Shown: positions 52,385 through 61,155, numbered from the stretch's first letter. The stretch is 64,000 nt of DNA from Kumtagia yinganensis (GCF_040081985.1 NZ_JBEBMH010000004.1:309960-373959), one strand, 5' to 3'. The notes: a model not told the origin generated them from the letters alone. Translations and numbers: made by a program.

Positions 52385-55300
52385 CAGAGAAAACACCTCA
52401 CTGCCGCTTGCAAAGCCTCATCATAGGCGCTGCCGTTCTCAAAGGTCTTATCGGCGTCGGCGAGTTCCTGCCTATCGGCATCCGTCAGCCGGCCTTCGGC
52501 CTCGACCTGGGCAAGGTCGGCAGCTTCCGCGAAATCACCCGTCACCGAGTCGACGCCATGCTGCTGAGCGAGCGTTTCCATGGTTTCCGGCTTAGAAATC
52601 GTCCCGGAAAGCTCGGCGGCTTCATTGTTTGCAGCCTGTTCAGGTGTTATATTTCTTGGAGGAGTATCGACCATGGATTTTGTGAACTGGGACAACCGTC
52701 CGGCGTTGCTCGGCGAGACCGAGGCTAAAGCGCTCCTTTCCCCCGATGCAGACTGGGTCAACGTCGATGCCCATGACGTTTCCCACACCGGGGGCCTCAT
52801 GTCCGAGGCAGCTTGGCGCGCACGCTTCAGCAATTTCGGATCGCTAGGCAAATTGCCTACACTCGACCAGCCTTCGCCGGCCTTCTCCGCCGCCGCCGAG
52901 TAGATAGCCACCATCTGGTCACGAAGCTCGTTGTAGGCATCGGAGCCATACTCGAACGCCCGAGCCGCCTTGTAGAGCTTATGGCCGCCGGCTTTTTTGG
53001 CCGCGAGAAGGTTAGGCTCCCATAGCTGAATTTCTCCGATGGTTCCGTCATCGAAGCGGATCAGCGCCTTGCGGTCGAAATAGCCCTCCTTGGTCCGTAC
53101 CCACCCTTCATCAAGCACGTCGAAGCGTTCAGCCAGGCGGGCGAGGATCGCGTCGGCCTTCGCCGGTGTATCGGCTTCGAAGCCGCCCCGCACCACATCA
53201 GTAAGCTGGGAAGCGTTCTCATATCCCTTCCGGGCAATTTTGGCTTCCGAGGTGGCACGTTCCTTGATACCGCGCGTCCGGTACTCCGCATCCAGATCGC
53301 GGCCGATCGCCTTGGATACCTCGTCGAGTTCGGCCTGTCGCTGGGGGGCAACGGCATAAAGCTCGTCGACCGTTTCGAAAGGCTGGCGATAGAAGTCCTG
53401 CGGCGCTAGTTCGGCAGTTCGCCCGGCTTCGGCGGTCGCTCCAGTTCCCGTTCCGCCTTCAGACGATCGGCCTGCCGCTGAAACTCCCGGTTCCCGGTTG
53501 CCTGTGCCGACTTGCGCAGCGCCCGCTCGATTATCTCCAGTGCTCGATCCTGTGGCATCGAAGAGCCCTCTCTGCCGGCCGCCGGCCCGTGCTGCTGTCA
53601 AGATTACATCATCTGCGGAAAGCGCGTCGTCGAAAAGCTGCGGCTTGCCGGCAGCCTCAATCTCCGTCGCCAGCCTGCCGAGGAAATCGGCAACCTCGTT
53701 CCGCGACTTCGCCCGGCCGAAGCCTTCAGTATAGAAAGCCTCAAGAATGGCTTTGACGCGGCGGTTGAAATCGCCAGTGAAGATGTCGGTCTGTGCCATC
53801 GTCTCGGAAAGCACCCGCGAGACGGAACGGCCTTGGGATGCAGCATCCGATCGCGCCTTGCTGAGAACCTTCAGGGCCTCAAGTAGATTGGCCGTGACAT
53901 CGAGATCGGCATCAAGTTCCCGCGCATCGAACAAGCGCTTCAGCTTGGCCCACTGGCCTGCCGCATCGGTGAGGGCGCCGGTGATGGATTTGGTATTGTC
54001 GTCAACCGCCTCCGAGAATCGCGCCACGGTCGGAGCGTCCCCGTAGGCCGTTGCCAGCAGCGCCCGTTCTATGCGGCGCACACCGTCAGCGTTGAGTTGC
54101 CCGGCCGCGTCCACAAGGCCGGCGCGCTCGTTTTCCGGAAGATTGCGGATGAAGCCCGAGACAAAGGGCCGGTTTGCGGCTGAGAAAGTATCCCCCGGCT
54201 GGTAAGCGTCGATCACGTTATCCGTCATCGCCCGCACGTCCATCAGCGCGGTTTCCGTGGCGGACATCCTGGCAATGGCCGCGGTATTGGAATCACCCAC
54301 GAAGCGAATGCGGTCAGTCGGCGAGAGGTCACTGATACGCCGCGATATGAGGACCGGCACGCCATCGTCAGGCACATCGTAACCGGCATTGCGTAGCGCC
54401 TGGCGATAGGCTTCGAACCTCTCCGGATGCTGCTCTGCTGCCAGCCGCAGGGCCGCCACACGACCGTTACCGCTTTCCACCACATTGTCCGGCCCGACAA
54501 TCGGCGAGCCCCTGTCGGCCTCCCGAGCAGGCAGGAGCCGCAAAGGATCGAGTTCGGAAGCCATCCGGGCAATCTGCGCATCGCTGGCAGCGCGCGACCT
54601 ATCACGCGGCTGTAGATCGCCCGAGGCGGCGAGAAGTTCGGAAGCGTCAACGATTTCCTGCTGGACCCGTACCCGCATTCCCGTGGGCGTCACGACGGTG
54701 CTGGCGCGTTCGTCGAGCAGATCGGCGACCTTGGCGGTGACGCGATCGACAATCGCCATGGAGTTCGGCCCAAGCTCGACCGGGCGGCCATCCGCCATCG
54801 CCTGCACCGCGTCGGCGAGAGGCAAGCGGCCTTCATTGATGGTCTGGATCGTCTTCACCCGATCGGCGACGGCCTTTGCCGAGCGAGCATCGGCCCGCGT
54901 CGCCCGGTATTTGCCGACAGCGCCACCGAGCGCCCCGAAGGCGGAGCCGATTATTGCGGCGCCTGCGATATCGAGCGCCACGTCGCCGAACGTCACTTCG
55001 TCACCGAGCCGGTTCCTGGCGTCCATCGTGGCCATAGAGAACAGAGCAGTGCTTGCCATGGCATCAACAGCAGCGCGGCCGGCACTGGTAGCAATGGACG
55101 CGCCGCGAGCCGTAGGGCCGAGCATGGGAATATAATTGATTGGGTCCAAAGCCTGGCCAGCCACCCCACCGGCGAAGGCAATGATTGGCCGCTTCGCTGC
55201 GTAGAATTCCATGACCTTGCGCCGGTCGTAGGCATCGGCCAGCGCGGCGGCGCGATCCTCCGTCATCCCCGGATCCCACGGGATGCCCTCCCGGTAATAG

Positions 55301-55686
55301 CGGGACTGCTTGAACGCCTCCTGATCGATGGCGCCGGCATCGCTACGACGCCGCTGCAATTCCTCCTGCGTTTCGTTGCGGACCGTCTCAGGCGTGCCGA
55401 ATATCGTGCGACGGCGCGCAACCTGGGGCGTGTCGGGCGCGATGCGAACCGAGCCGTCATCCATCTGAATGCGGATGCCAGGTTCTATCGGAGCCTCCGG
55501 AGGAAGCGCACCCTCACGGATCGCCGTGCCGATGACAGTCTCGTTGAATCCCTGCTCAGCGCCCAACGCCAATGTGCGCGCCCTGCTGAAGGGCGTTTCC
55601 ATTCCCTGCGTCACGAAATCCAAGTCCGACATGACGCCATAGCGCGGGCCGGCGCGAAATTGGTTCGGAGACCAAGGGCTAGCCAT
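52384..55686 (-). CDS. Giant phage polyvalent-type protein with ParB/DdrB-like and putative RelA/SpoT-like regions
   Basis: 1100 residues. After an N-terminal region with a hydrophobic helix (about 125-180, AAKRPIIAFAGGVAGQALDP) and a coiled coil, residues about 385-500 contain GSPIVGPDNVVESGNGRVAA and PVLISRRISDLSPTDRIRFV, the pattern of DdrB-like ParB-superfamily domains of phage polyvalent proteins. Residues about 800-935 contain RFDDGTIGEIQLWEPNLL and GGHKLYKAARAFE, which I read as a RelA/SpoT-like nucleotidyltransferase region. Such multidomain proteins are thought to be injected with phage DNA to counter host defences. Domain calls are by motif memory. Start ATG 55686; overlaps the next gene. 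Confidence 0.78.
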   Translation of the reverse strand: MASPWSPNQFRAGPRYGVMSDLDFVTQGMETPFSRARTLALGAEQGFNETVIGTAIREGALPPEAPIEPGIRIQMDDGSVRIAPDTPQVARRRTIFGTPETVRNETQEELQRRRSDAGAIDQEAFKQSRYYREGIPWDPGMTEDRAAALADAYDRRKVMEFYAAKRPIIAFAGGVAGQALDPINYIPMLGPTARGASIATSAGRAAVDAMASTALFSMATMDARNRLGDEVTFGDVALDIAGAAIIGSAFGALGGAVGKYRATRADARSAKAVADRVKTIQTINEGRLPLADAVQAMADGRPVELGPNSMAIVDRVTAKVADLLDERASTVVTPTGMRVRVQQEIVDASELLAASGDLQPRDRSRAASDAQIARMASELDPLRLLPAREADRGSPIVGPDNVVESGNGRVAALRLAAEQHPERFEAYRQALRNAGYDVPDDGVPVLISRRISDLSPTDRIRFVGDSNTAAIARMSATETALMDVRAMTDNVIDAYQPGDTFSAANRPFVSGFIRNLPENERAGLVDAAGQLNADGVRRIERALLATAYGDAPTVARFSEAVDDNTKSITGALTDAAGQWAKLKRLFDARELDADLDVTANLLEALKVLSKARSDAASQGRSVSRVLSETMAQTDIFTGDFNRRVKAILEAFYTEGFGRAKSRNEVADFLGRLATEIEAAGKPQLFDDALSADDVILTAARAGGRQRGLFDATGSSTGDNRAGAAQVGTGNREPGVSAAGRSSEGGTGTGATAEAGRTAELAPQDFYRQPFETVDELYAVAPQRQAELDEVSKAIGRDLDAEYRTRGIKERATSEAKIARKGYENASQLTDVVRGGFEADTPAKADAILARLAERFDVLDEGWVRTKEGYFDRKALIRFDDGTIGEIQLWEPNLLAAKKAGGHKLYKAARAFEYGSDAYNELRDQMVAIYSAAAEKAGEGWSSVGNLPSDPKLLKRARQAASDMRPPVWETSWASTLTQSASGERSALASVSPSNAGRLSQFTKSMVDTPPRNITPEQAANNEAAELSGTISKPETMETLAQQHGVDSVTGDFAEAADLAQVEAEGRLTDADRQELADADKTFENGSAYDEALQAAVRCFL

Positions 55687-55764
55687 TCGACACCCTCCCC
55701 GCGATAACCGGATAGGGTGCAATAACCGCTCTTGTCGAACCCGATTTTTCGAGGCGGAAAGCGC

Positions 55765-58734
55765 TCATTTTCCCACCTCTCCAATCGGCCGCCAGAGGTC
55801 GCTGGTAGTGTCGTAGAGCCGTGAGAAGAAGCCGGACTCATCAACGGTTGGCGCCCGGCGAGGCTTGTCCGAAGGAGGCTTCACGAGCCCGCCGATGAAG
55901 GCGCCTGCCCTCTCAGCACCGGCGAGGTCAGCATTGGCCTTCGTCACCTCGTCGAGCGTGAATACCAGCGGCTTACCGTCTGGCCCGCCGATGGCGAGCC
56001 CCGAATATGGATCGATGAAGGAATAGCCTCCATCAGCGTTGCGGAAGACGCCTTCGGCCAGGATGTTATCAGTGGCGGCCTCCAGGCCAGCGCCAGCGAG
56101 TTCGCCGAGGCCGCTGCGACGGGTGGTGTAGAATTCCTCTTGAGCCGCGTGCAGCCGCTCCGCATAGGCCGTGGCATGCTCCGGCGTGTCGAACTTGCCG
56201 AGGTGCTGGCCCGTCTTCCTGTAGAGCGAAATTGCCTCATCGTCGGAAAGGGCTTTCCCGTCTGGTGAGATGGTCGGAACCAGGACTTCAGTGCCGTCGT
56301 CTTCCTCGAATGACATCGAGCGCACGGTGCTGATCGAGCCGTCAGCATTGGTGACCACAGGACGGGCCGCGAGGTCGATATTGCCGGGAGCCTTCAGGCC
56401 GGGGGTATCCCCCTTCGGTGCCGCCGATGGCAGGAGCCGCGCGCGCTGTTCCTCGAGGGCAGCACGGACCTTCGGTTTAAGCTGGGTCAGTCCATTTCGG
56501 ATCACGGTCGGGTCCGCATCCTTGGGAGCCGTGACGATGGCATTCACATTGCCATCGCCGGAAACCACCTGTTGATCGCCATAGATGTCCTTCGCCGCGC
56601 CGTTGATGGCCACGTCGAGTTCCTGACCCTGCCGAAGCCGAAGCTGGACCGCGTTGAAGATCAGCCGGTCGTCGCGCTGTGCCCGGTCAAGATTGTCCGG
56701 TATGCCGGTCGAGAGACCGTACACCGCGTCGCCAATCTGGCCAGGCGCCATGACCAGTTCTTGGATGCGCGTGTTTATCACATCCGTAGAGACACCCACC
56801 TTACCCGGTAGTTTTGTCGGATCGACGGTTGCGGCTTGAAACAGGCGGCGCGCAGCAGATGCGTCGCCGCGCGCCAGGGCCTCGACGGCGCCTTCCGTCA
56901 TCTCCGGAAGCCCGGCCTCAACGAGCTGGTCGAATATGGCTTGCCGCTGCGCTTGATCGGGCGTTGCGAGGATGAGTTGCGCCAGGCCGGCGATACGGCC
57001 ATCGAGAGGAACGTCCTCGTTCGCATAGGCGGAAACCCCTGGCGACGCGACGGACTTTGGAAGAAGCCGCTGGTTGCGGATGCCGAGTTGCTGTTGAGCA
57101 GCCGCCGTCATCGCCAATGCGGCCGAATAGCCATCTGGCGAGTTTCCTGCCGCATCCCAGGCAGCCGCCACGGAAGGGAAAGTCCGCATCGTATAGCTCG
57201 CAGGATCGCTCTCACGCGCTTCGATCGTTTGCTTCGCGGCAGCCGCCAGCGTTTCGTGGCGCTTCGTCTCCATGGCAGCATTGTTGCCGGAGGATACTGG
57301 CGTCGCATCATCGACCGCCTGCATGATTTCGTCGGTCGACATGGTCCGGAAGCCGTAGACCTGATCCGCGACAGCCATCGACGCCGCGAATCGATCGTAG
57401 CGCTCGCCCCCCTCGCGCTCGCCATATGCCGCCTCAAAGGCCTCCCGTGGCGGCACCGAGCCGCTGTAGGAGCCCGTATTCTGGACGGCTACGGGCGCAT
57501 TATCGACGATGGTTTCCAGGACGCCCCGCGACTCCACCCTGATCTCGTTCCGGCGGGCGTCGGCCACTCGGTCGACCTTCAGTTGACCCTCCGGAGAAAG
57601 TCTGTCGTACCAGTCCGGCTTGATCGTCTCACCTGCCGCCTGTGCTGCCAATCGTATGCGCTTGTCATAGTGCATGGCGTTCTCAGGCCCGTTCTGAGAA
57701 CCGGCAGGCCCTTCAAACATGATGCCAGCGTGCGTGGCTTCCTTCAAATCCCTGGCTGCCCGGAGACGATCGCCGATTGACTTGTGCGAGCCGTCGAGTT
57801 CATGGATGACGAAGGCAAGCTGCGTCTCGAAATCGCGCCAGTCCTTGCCGCGTTCGCCTGCGAATTTCATCAGCGCGCGGGCACGTGTCGAATTCCACTG
57901 CCCTATGCCGATGCTATCCGAACCGTCGCGGCCATCGCCAGCGTTGCGCGCGCCGGTATTCAGGCTGCTTTCGGCCAGCAGATTACCAACAATGCCCGCC
58001 GCCTGCTCCTTGGTGAAGCCGTGTTTCTGGAAATATCCCATGGCAAGGCCGGCGCGCTCGGCGACGTTCGACGGCAGCTTACCGGTGATGATTTCCGGAT
58101 AGCGGTACGCCGTAAGTTCCCCCCGTGACAGGTCCGCGCCTTCCAGATAGACGCGGCGGCGAGTATCGGCCGCTTCGGGCGTCAGCAGCCCGGTCGATAG
58201 CCCGACACCTATCGCGCCCTCGATATCGGCCCGTGCCTTGTTCCGATCGGCTTCGGGCGTGTCGGGGTTGACGTATATGCGCCGGTTTGTCTCCAGAGCT
58301 TCATCGAAGGCGACCGTTTCAGCCTCCTTCCTTAGCCGGGTGCCACGGTCGAAAATCGCGTCGTTGTACCGCGCCGCATCGGCCCTGGCGCTTGCCTTCC
58401 ATCTCTCGCGCATGGCTCCATTGCGGATCAGGGCCGCGCCGTTTGTGACGATCTCGCCGGTCTTTTCCGGCGCGCGCCGGCCGAACGTCGCATAGTCAGG
58501 ATCGGCGTCGAAATCGCGCTGAACCTTCAGCAGGCCCTCAGTCTTGAAGGCCTCGGCTCGCGCAAGGTCGACCGTGTCGCGCTGTCGCAGCATTTCGGCG
58601 CCGTGCGACGCGATGTCCTGGCCGGCCGCAGCAATACCGCGCCCCTGCCCGCTCGTATCCCACGATGCAATCGGGCGACCACTGCGAAGTGATGCAGGCC
58701 CCGAGAGCGAGAATTTGTCTGGGAGGCGGGCCAT
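55765..58734 (-). CDS. Phage tail-lysozyme virion protein, 989 residues
   Basis: Residues about 230-300 carry a phage tail-lysozyme-type domain: AMGYFQKHGFTKEQAAGIVG, then NLLAESSLNTGA with a likely catalytic Glu, and DSIGIGQWNSTRARALMKFA. The middle is long and helical (about 330-760). The C-terminal region has EVLVPTISPDGKALSDDEAI and GKFDTPEHATAYAERLHAAQ (about 810-865), a module I know from the tails of many phage ejection proteins. The enzyme would locally open peptidoglycan during DNA entry. Its start overlaps the 66-residue gene upstream by one base. Confidence 0.85.
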   Translation of the reverse strand: MARLPDKFSLSGPASLRSGRPIASWDTSGQGRGIAAAGQDIASHGAEMLRQRDTVDLARAEAFKTEGLLKVQRDFDADPDYATFGRRAPEKTGEIVTNGAALIRNGAMRERWKASARADAARYNDAIFDRGTRLRKEAETVAFDEALETNRRIYVNPDTPEADRNKARADIEGAIGVGLSTGLLTPEAADTRRRVYLEGADLSRGELTAYRYPEIITGKLPSNVAERAGLAMGYFQKHGFTKEQAAGIVGNLLAESSLNTGARNAGDGRDGSDSIGIGQWNSTRARALMKFAGERGKDWRDFETQLAFVIHELDGSHKSIGDRLRAARDLKEATHAGIMFEGPAGSQNGPENAMHYDKRIRLAAQAAGETIKPDWYDRLSPEGQLKVDRVADARRNEIRVESRGVLETIVDNAPVAVQNTGSYSGSVPPREAFEAAYGEREGGERYDRFAASMAVADQVYGFRTMSTDEIMQAVDDATPVSSGNNAAMETKRHETLAAAAKQTIEARESDPASYTMRTFPSVAAAWDAAGNSPDGYSAALAMTAAAQQQLGIRNQRLLPKSVASPGVSAYANEDVPLDGRIAGLAQLILATPDQAQRQAIFDQLVEAGLPEMTEGAVEALARGDASAARRLFQAATVDPTKLPGKVGVSTDVINTRIQELVMAPGQIGDAVYGLSTGIPDNLDRAQRDDRLIFNAVQLRLRQGQELDVAINGAAKDIYGDQQVVSGDGNVNAIVTAPKDADPTVIRNGLTQLKPKVRAALEEQRARLLPSAAPKGDTPGLKAPGNIDLAARPVVTNADGSISTVRSMSFEEDDGTEVLVPTISPDGKALSDDEAISLYRKTGQHLGKFDTPEHATAYAERLHAAQEEFYTTRRSGLGELAGAGLEAATDNILAEGVFRNADGGYSFIDPYSGLAIGGPDGKPLVFTLDEVTKANADLAGAERAGAFIGGLVKPPSDKPRRAPTVDESGFFSRLYDTTSDLWRPIGEVGK

Positions 58735-58934
58735 CAGCGGCGATCCCGTATTGAAGCAAGAACCTCATCGGCGTTGACTACTCGATAGCCGCGACCCTTG
58801 GGCAGTTCGACAATGCCCGGCAAACGCCCATCCCTAGCCATTGAATGGACTTCGCCTATTGGTCTGACTTCATGCCGAAGCCTGACCCAAAACTGATCCA
58901 GGCTTTCGCCGCTTGGGATCGGGGACGCTGTCAT
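58734..58934 (-). CDS. Excisionase/AlpA-like small DNA-binding protein
   Basis: The 66-residue protein has a C-terminal half RPIGEVHSMARDGRLPGI (about 25-42) followed by GRGYRVVNADEVLASI, matching the winged-helix form of excisionase/AlpA/MerR-type binding domains (EVAxxLxxGxLPG...R...EVxA). It is coupled by ATGA-type overlaps to a 48-residue gene upstream and the lysozyme protein gene downstream. Confidence 0.65.
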   Translation of the reverse strand: MTASPIPSGESLDQFWVRLRHEVRPIGEVHSMARDGRLPGIVELPKGRGYRVVNADEVLASIRDRR

Positions 58935-59080
58935 CAGGCCGCATCCTGCACAGGCTTTGCCGATCTGATAAGAAACCTCAGGTAATCCGAAACCGGCATT
59001 CCTGCCCGCTTCGCAGCAACCTCTACCGACAGCTTTTCATCGATCGAGACTCGGAAACTAAGACGCTCGGCGCGGGGCAT
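58934..59080 (-). CDS. 48-residue ribbon-helix-helix-like protein
   Basis: The minus strand from ATG 59080 reads MPRAERLSFRVSIDEKLSVE and then VAAKRAGMPVSDYLRFLIRS to a TGA whose A is the first base of the next ATG (58934). A beta strand followed by two helices with SDYLR is typical of RHH repressors and plasmid/phage accessory regulators. It is first in the overlapping minus-strand chain leading into the virion-type genes, so it may regulate them. No close family is named. Confidence 0.6.
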   Translation of the reverse strand: MPRAERLSFRVSIDEKLSVEVAAKRAGMPVSDYLRFLIRSAKPVQDAA

Positions 59081-59307
59081 GGCACGGTCTTATCCAGCAG
59101 ATGAATATCCAATGTACCTAGCATTATGGCGTGAGATTCAACTAGACGGCACAACCCGCAAATTCCGCACATTGGATTGCCCGAAGCGTCCAGCAATATC
59201 AACGGGGCAGTGGATTTCCGGTCTTCTTTTCCAAAAGCTTGACAAGGACGATATCCTCGAAAATCCAGCGGCATCTGCCGGTTTTGCTTTGCCAATTTCG
59301 CTCGATA

Positions 59308-59331
59308 TGCTATATAGTTAGCAATATAGCA
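59308..59331. promoter_or_regulatory. 8-bp inverted repeat operator candidate
   Basis: TGCTATAT at 59308-59315 and ATATAGCA at 59324-59331 are perfect inverted arms with an 8-nt spacer. They end 11 bp before the ATG of the plus-strand small-gene set (59343) and lie in the gap between that set and the minus-strand chain starting at 59080. This placement suits a repressor site controlling one or both directions. Confidence 0.6.
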
Positions 59332-59342
59332 GAGGATCGGCC

Positions 59343-59645
59343 ATGAACGACAAATCGGACGACAACACCCCTATCATCCAACGAATGCTGAAGGCTGCCA
59401 GCGAGCCGGCAGGCAATGTCTTCCAGTTTCCTGGCCGAACTCCGGTTCCCAATTCCGGCGAACCCCTCCCTACCCCCGGCGAATATCTCGACGGCATCGC
59501 ACCGACTATGGCAGCCGGGTTCTCAAACTGGCCGCTCGACGCCTTGAAGGCGTGGCACGCCGATTGGCGTCGCCATGTCGCGATCGCCAATATGGTTGTC
59601 GCGCACATCGAGGCGGAGCTTGAAACGCGCAAGAGTGTTTCGTGA
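59343..59645 (+). CDS. Accessory-region hypothetical protein, 100 residues
   Basis: A helical, charged protein with LKAASEPAGNVFQFPGRTP (about 17-35), a proline-rich PNSGEPLPTPGEYLDG and a C-terminal helix LKAWHADWRRHVAIANMVVAH. ATG 59343 follows AGAGGA. It is the first of three plus-strand genes; its TGA overlaps the GTG of the next (GTGA). No family recognised; the position next to an inverted repeat and regulators suggests a phage/plasmid control region. Confidence 0.6.
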   Translation: MNDKSDDNTPIIQRMLKAASEPAGNVFQFPGRTPVPNSGEPLPTPGEYLDGIAPTMAAGFSNWPLDALKAWHADWRRHVAIANMVVAHIEAELETRKSVS

Positions 59646-59848
59646 AAGGGCCGCCCAAGGCGACAAGTCACAGAAACCGGCGGCGTAAAGCCATCATGGT
59701 CCGAATGAACCCGGAGGGATGGAAAGAACTGAAAAGCCTGTCGACCGAACTAAGCGTTTCGACCGGCGAGCACGTCACCATGCAGGCTCTCGCCACGGAG
59801 GCTATCAACACCCTGCTTGAAGCCCACGGGAAGCCCCCGGCAGCATAA
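59642..59848 (+). CDS. Ribbon-helix-helix-type protein, 68 residues
   Basis: After a basic N-terminus (SHRNRRRKAI) the protein reads VRMNPEGWKELKSLSTELSV and then VTMQALATEAINTLLEAHGK, the pattern of RHH antitoxin-like/partition regulator domains known from rhizobial plasmids and islands. GTG 59642 start overlaps the preceding stop. No toxin partner is evident; the next gene is a helix-turn-helix-like protein. Confidence 0.65.
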   Translation: MKGPPKATSHRNRRRKAIMVRMNPEGWKELKSLSTELSVSTGEHVTMQALATEAINTLLEAHGKPPAA

Positions 59849-59870
59849 GCACTCCCTCAAAGAAACCGGC

Positions 59871-60167
59871 ATGACCAATCTCCCTACCACACGCTTTCCG
59901 AACTTCCCGCCAGGGGATCGCATCCTGTCCTTGAAACAAGCGGCCTATGCGTCCGAGAAATCCCCCGACACCGCCGCCAGATGGGCAAGGCGGTTCGGTA
60001 TTGGGCGGCAGATCGAGCGTCACTCAGCTTGGGCAATATCCCAAACCGGCCTTCTGATCGTTATGAGCGGAGATCGGCCCGCGCTCGACGCTTTTCGATC
60101 GCAGGATTGGTGCAGTCCGGCCTTGGTGCCCTACCTGGACACTCAGCCGGAACGAGGAGCGGCCTGA
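59871..60167 (+). CDS. Helix-turn-helix/excisionase-like protein, 98 residues
   Basis: Residues 16-50 read ILSLKQAAYASEKSPDTAARWARRFGIGRQ, with the helix-turn-helix spacing of excisionase (HTH_17-type) domains, followed by GLLIVMSGDRPALDAFRSQDW. ATG 59871 is preferred over an upstream in-frame start at 59817 that overlaps the RHH gene. Third gene of the plus-strand set. It probably binds DNA; the operator is unknown. Confidence 0.6.
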   Translation: MTNLPTTRFPNFPPGDRILSLKQAAYASEKSPDTAARWARRFGIGRQIERHSAWAISQTGLLIVMSGDRPALDAFRSQDWCSPALVPYLDTQPERGAA

Positions 60168-60446
60168 GCCAGACAGTACGGCCGCGCCGTGCAAGCGTCC
60201 GGAATGAGTTCCAACAATGACAGTTAGCGGAACCTATCGGTGGCACAGCCACACTCGGGAGTAGCGAAAGGGACGATCCGGATTTGCGGTGTATTCATCC
60301 CCAATCTGGTCGCGTTCGCCATCCCCCCCGACTGGCGGGCTGTTCAGTTTGTTGGCACCGGCAAGCGCCGCGCGGCCTAGCGGCTGGCGAGGAGCAATTC
60401 GCATAATAGTGCTCGCTACCTGAGGACCTTCTCGCTATAACCGGGG

Positions 60447-60695
60447 ATGAAAAACACAGAATTCGATCCGCCGGTGTCCGTCCTCGTTGACCCGGCCGGC
60501 GGGCAAATGATCATCCACAACACAAGCGAATGCACCGATTTCCTGCTTAAGCAATGGCGGGGAAAGCGTGGCGACAAGCACCGAGCGGCGGTGCAAGCTT
60601 GCGCGGACGCAGGTGCCCATCTGCGGCCGACAGCAAATGCTCGACGGGCTTTTGTGGCGGCAGTGCGCGAGGCAGGTACTCTCGTCAACACGTAA
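60447..60695 (+). CDS. DUF982 domain protein
   Basis: The 82-residue protein shows the DUF982 pattern typical of rhizobia: PPVSVLVDPAGGQMIIHN (about 8-25), LLKQWRGKRGDKHRAAVQAC (about 33-52), and the C-terminal ARRAFVAAVREAG (about 65-77). DUF982 proteins are abundant on rhizobial plasmids and symbiosis islands and have no known function. Isolated, with no coupled neighbour; the 280 bp upstream holds no clear gene. Confidence 0.8.
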   Translation: MKNTEFDPPVSVLVDPAGGQMIIHNTSECTDFLLKQWRGKRGDKHRAAVQACADAGAHLRPTANARRAFVAAVREAGTLVNT

Positions 60696-60960
60696 GCTCG
60701 GCGAGAGCGCCAACATTCATGCGCTAAAACCGATCACAGGTCATAACAGTATGTTGACTTCGACCTACGCGGCTTTGAGATGTCAAGGGATTTCATCATT
60801 TGGCATACGTCATGCGGTGGCACGAAATTTTGCCAACAGGCGCCACCTCATGTCGACAGCCGACGGCATACCTGACTGTGCTACCCAGGCGTTTTGGGCT
60901 GAAGTCTTGTCAGCCCGGCTCTCCTGCAGAAGGAAGACCGGCCATAACATTGAAGACGTG

Positions 60961-61155
60961 TTAGGTATCAGATAGACGCTCGTCATCGGTTTGTCCGAGT
61001 GGACGAAAATTCCGGCTCTCCAAGCTGATCGCTGACCCGCAGCGCTGGCATTTCAACTGGCAGTTTTGACGTATCCAGCCGACTTGGGCTCGATTTTCGT
61101 ATGAGCAATGGGCACAGTGAACACCAATCTCATCAGTATCGGACAGGTTACCCAT
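60961..61155 (-). CDS. Small zinc-ribbon protein, 64 residues
   Basis: The protein begins MGNLSDTDEIGVHCAHC and has a second CxxC in KCQRCG after about 20 residues, giving a classic four-cysteine zinc ribbon. The tail SRNFRPLGQTDDERL is hydrophilic. ATG 61155 is preferred; an upstream in-frame start at 61197 would overlap the next gene more. No family is known to me; the start overlaps the gene at 61148-61417 by 8 bp, so they are probably co-transcribed. Confidence 0.55.
   Translation of the reverse strand: MGNLSDTDEIGVHCAHCSYENRAQVGWIRQNCQLKCQRCGSAISLESRNFRPLGQTDDERLSDT

Noticed and set aside
59023..59321. Overlapping opposite frames of 90 and 80 codons
   Set aside because: Neither has a good ribosome binding site, and the minus-strand one overlaps the start of the 48-residue gene in another frame; no evidence favours either.
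60818..60833. Second sigma-54-like sequence (TGGCACGAAATTTTGC)
   Set aside because: The GG and GC elements are 11 nt apart instead of 10, which is normally inactivating.
60568..60975. Plus-strand frame of 135 codons after the DUF982 gene
   Set aside because: The first part is a shifted reading of the DUF982 gene and the rest has no family resemblance.
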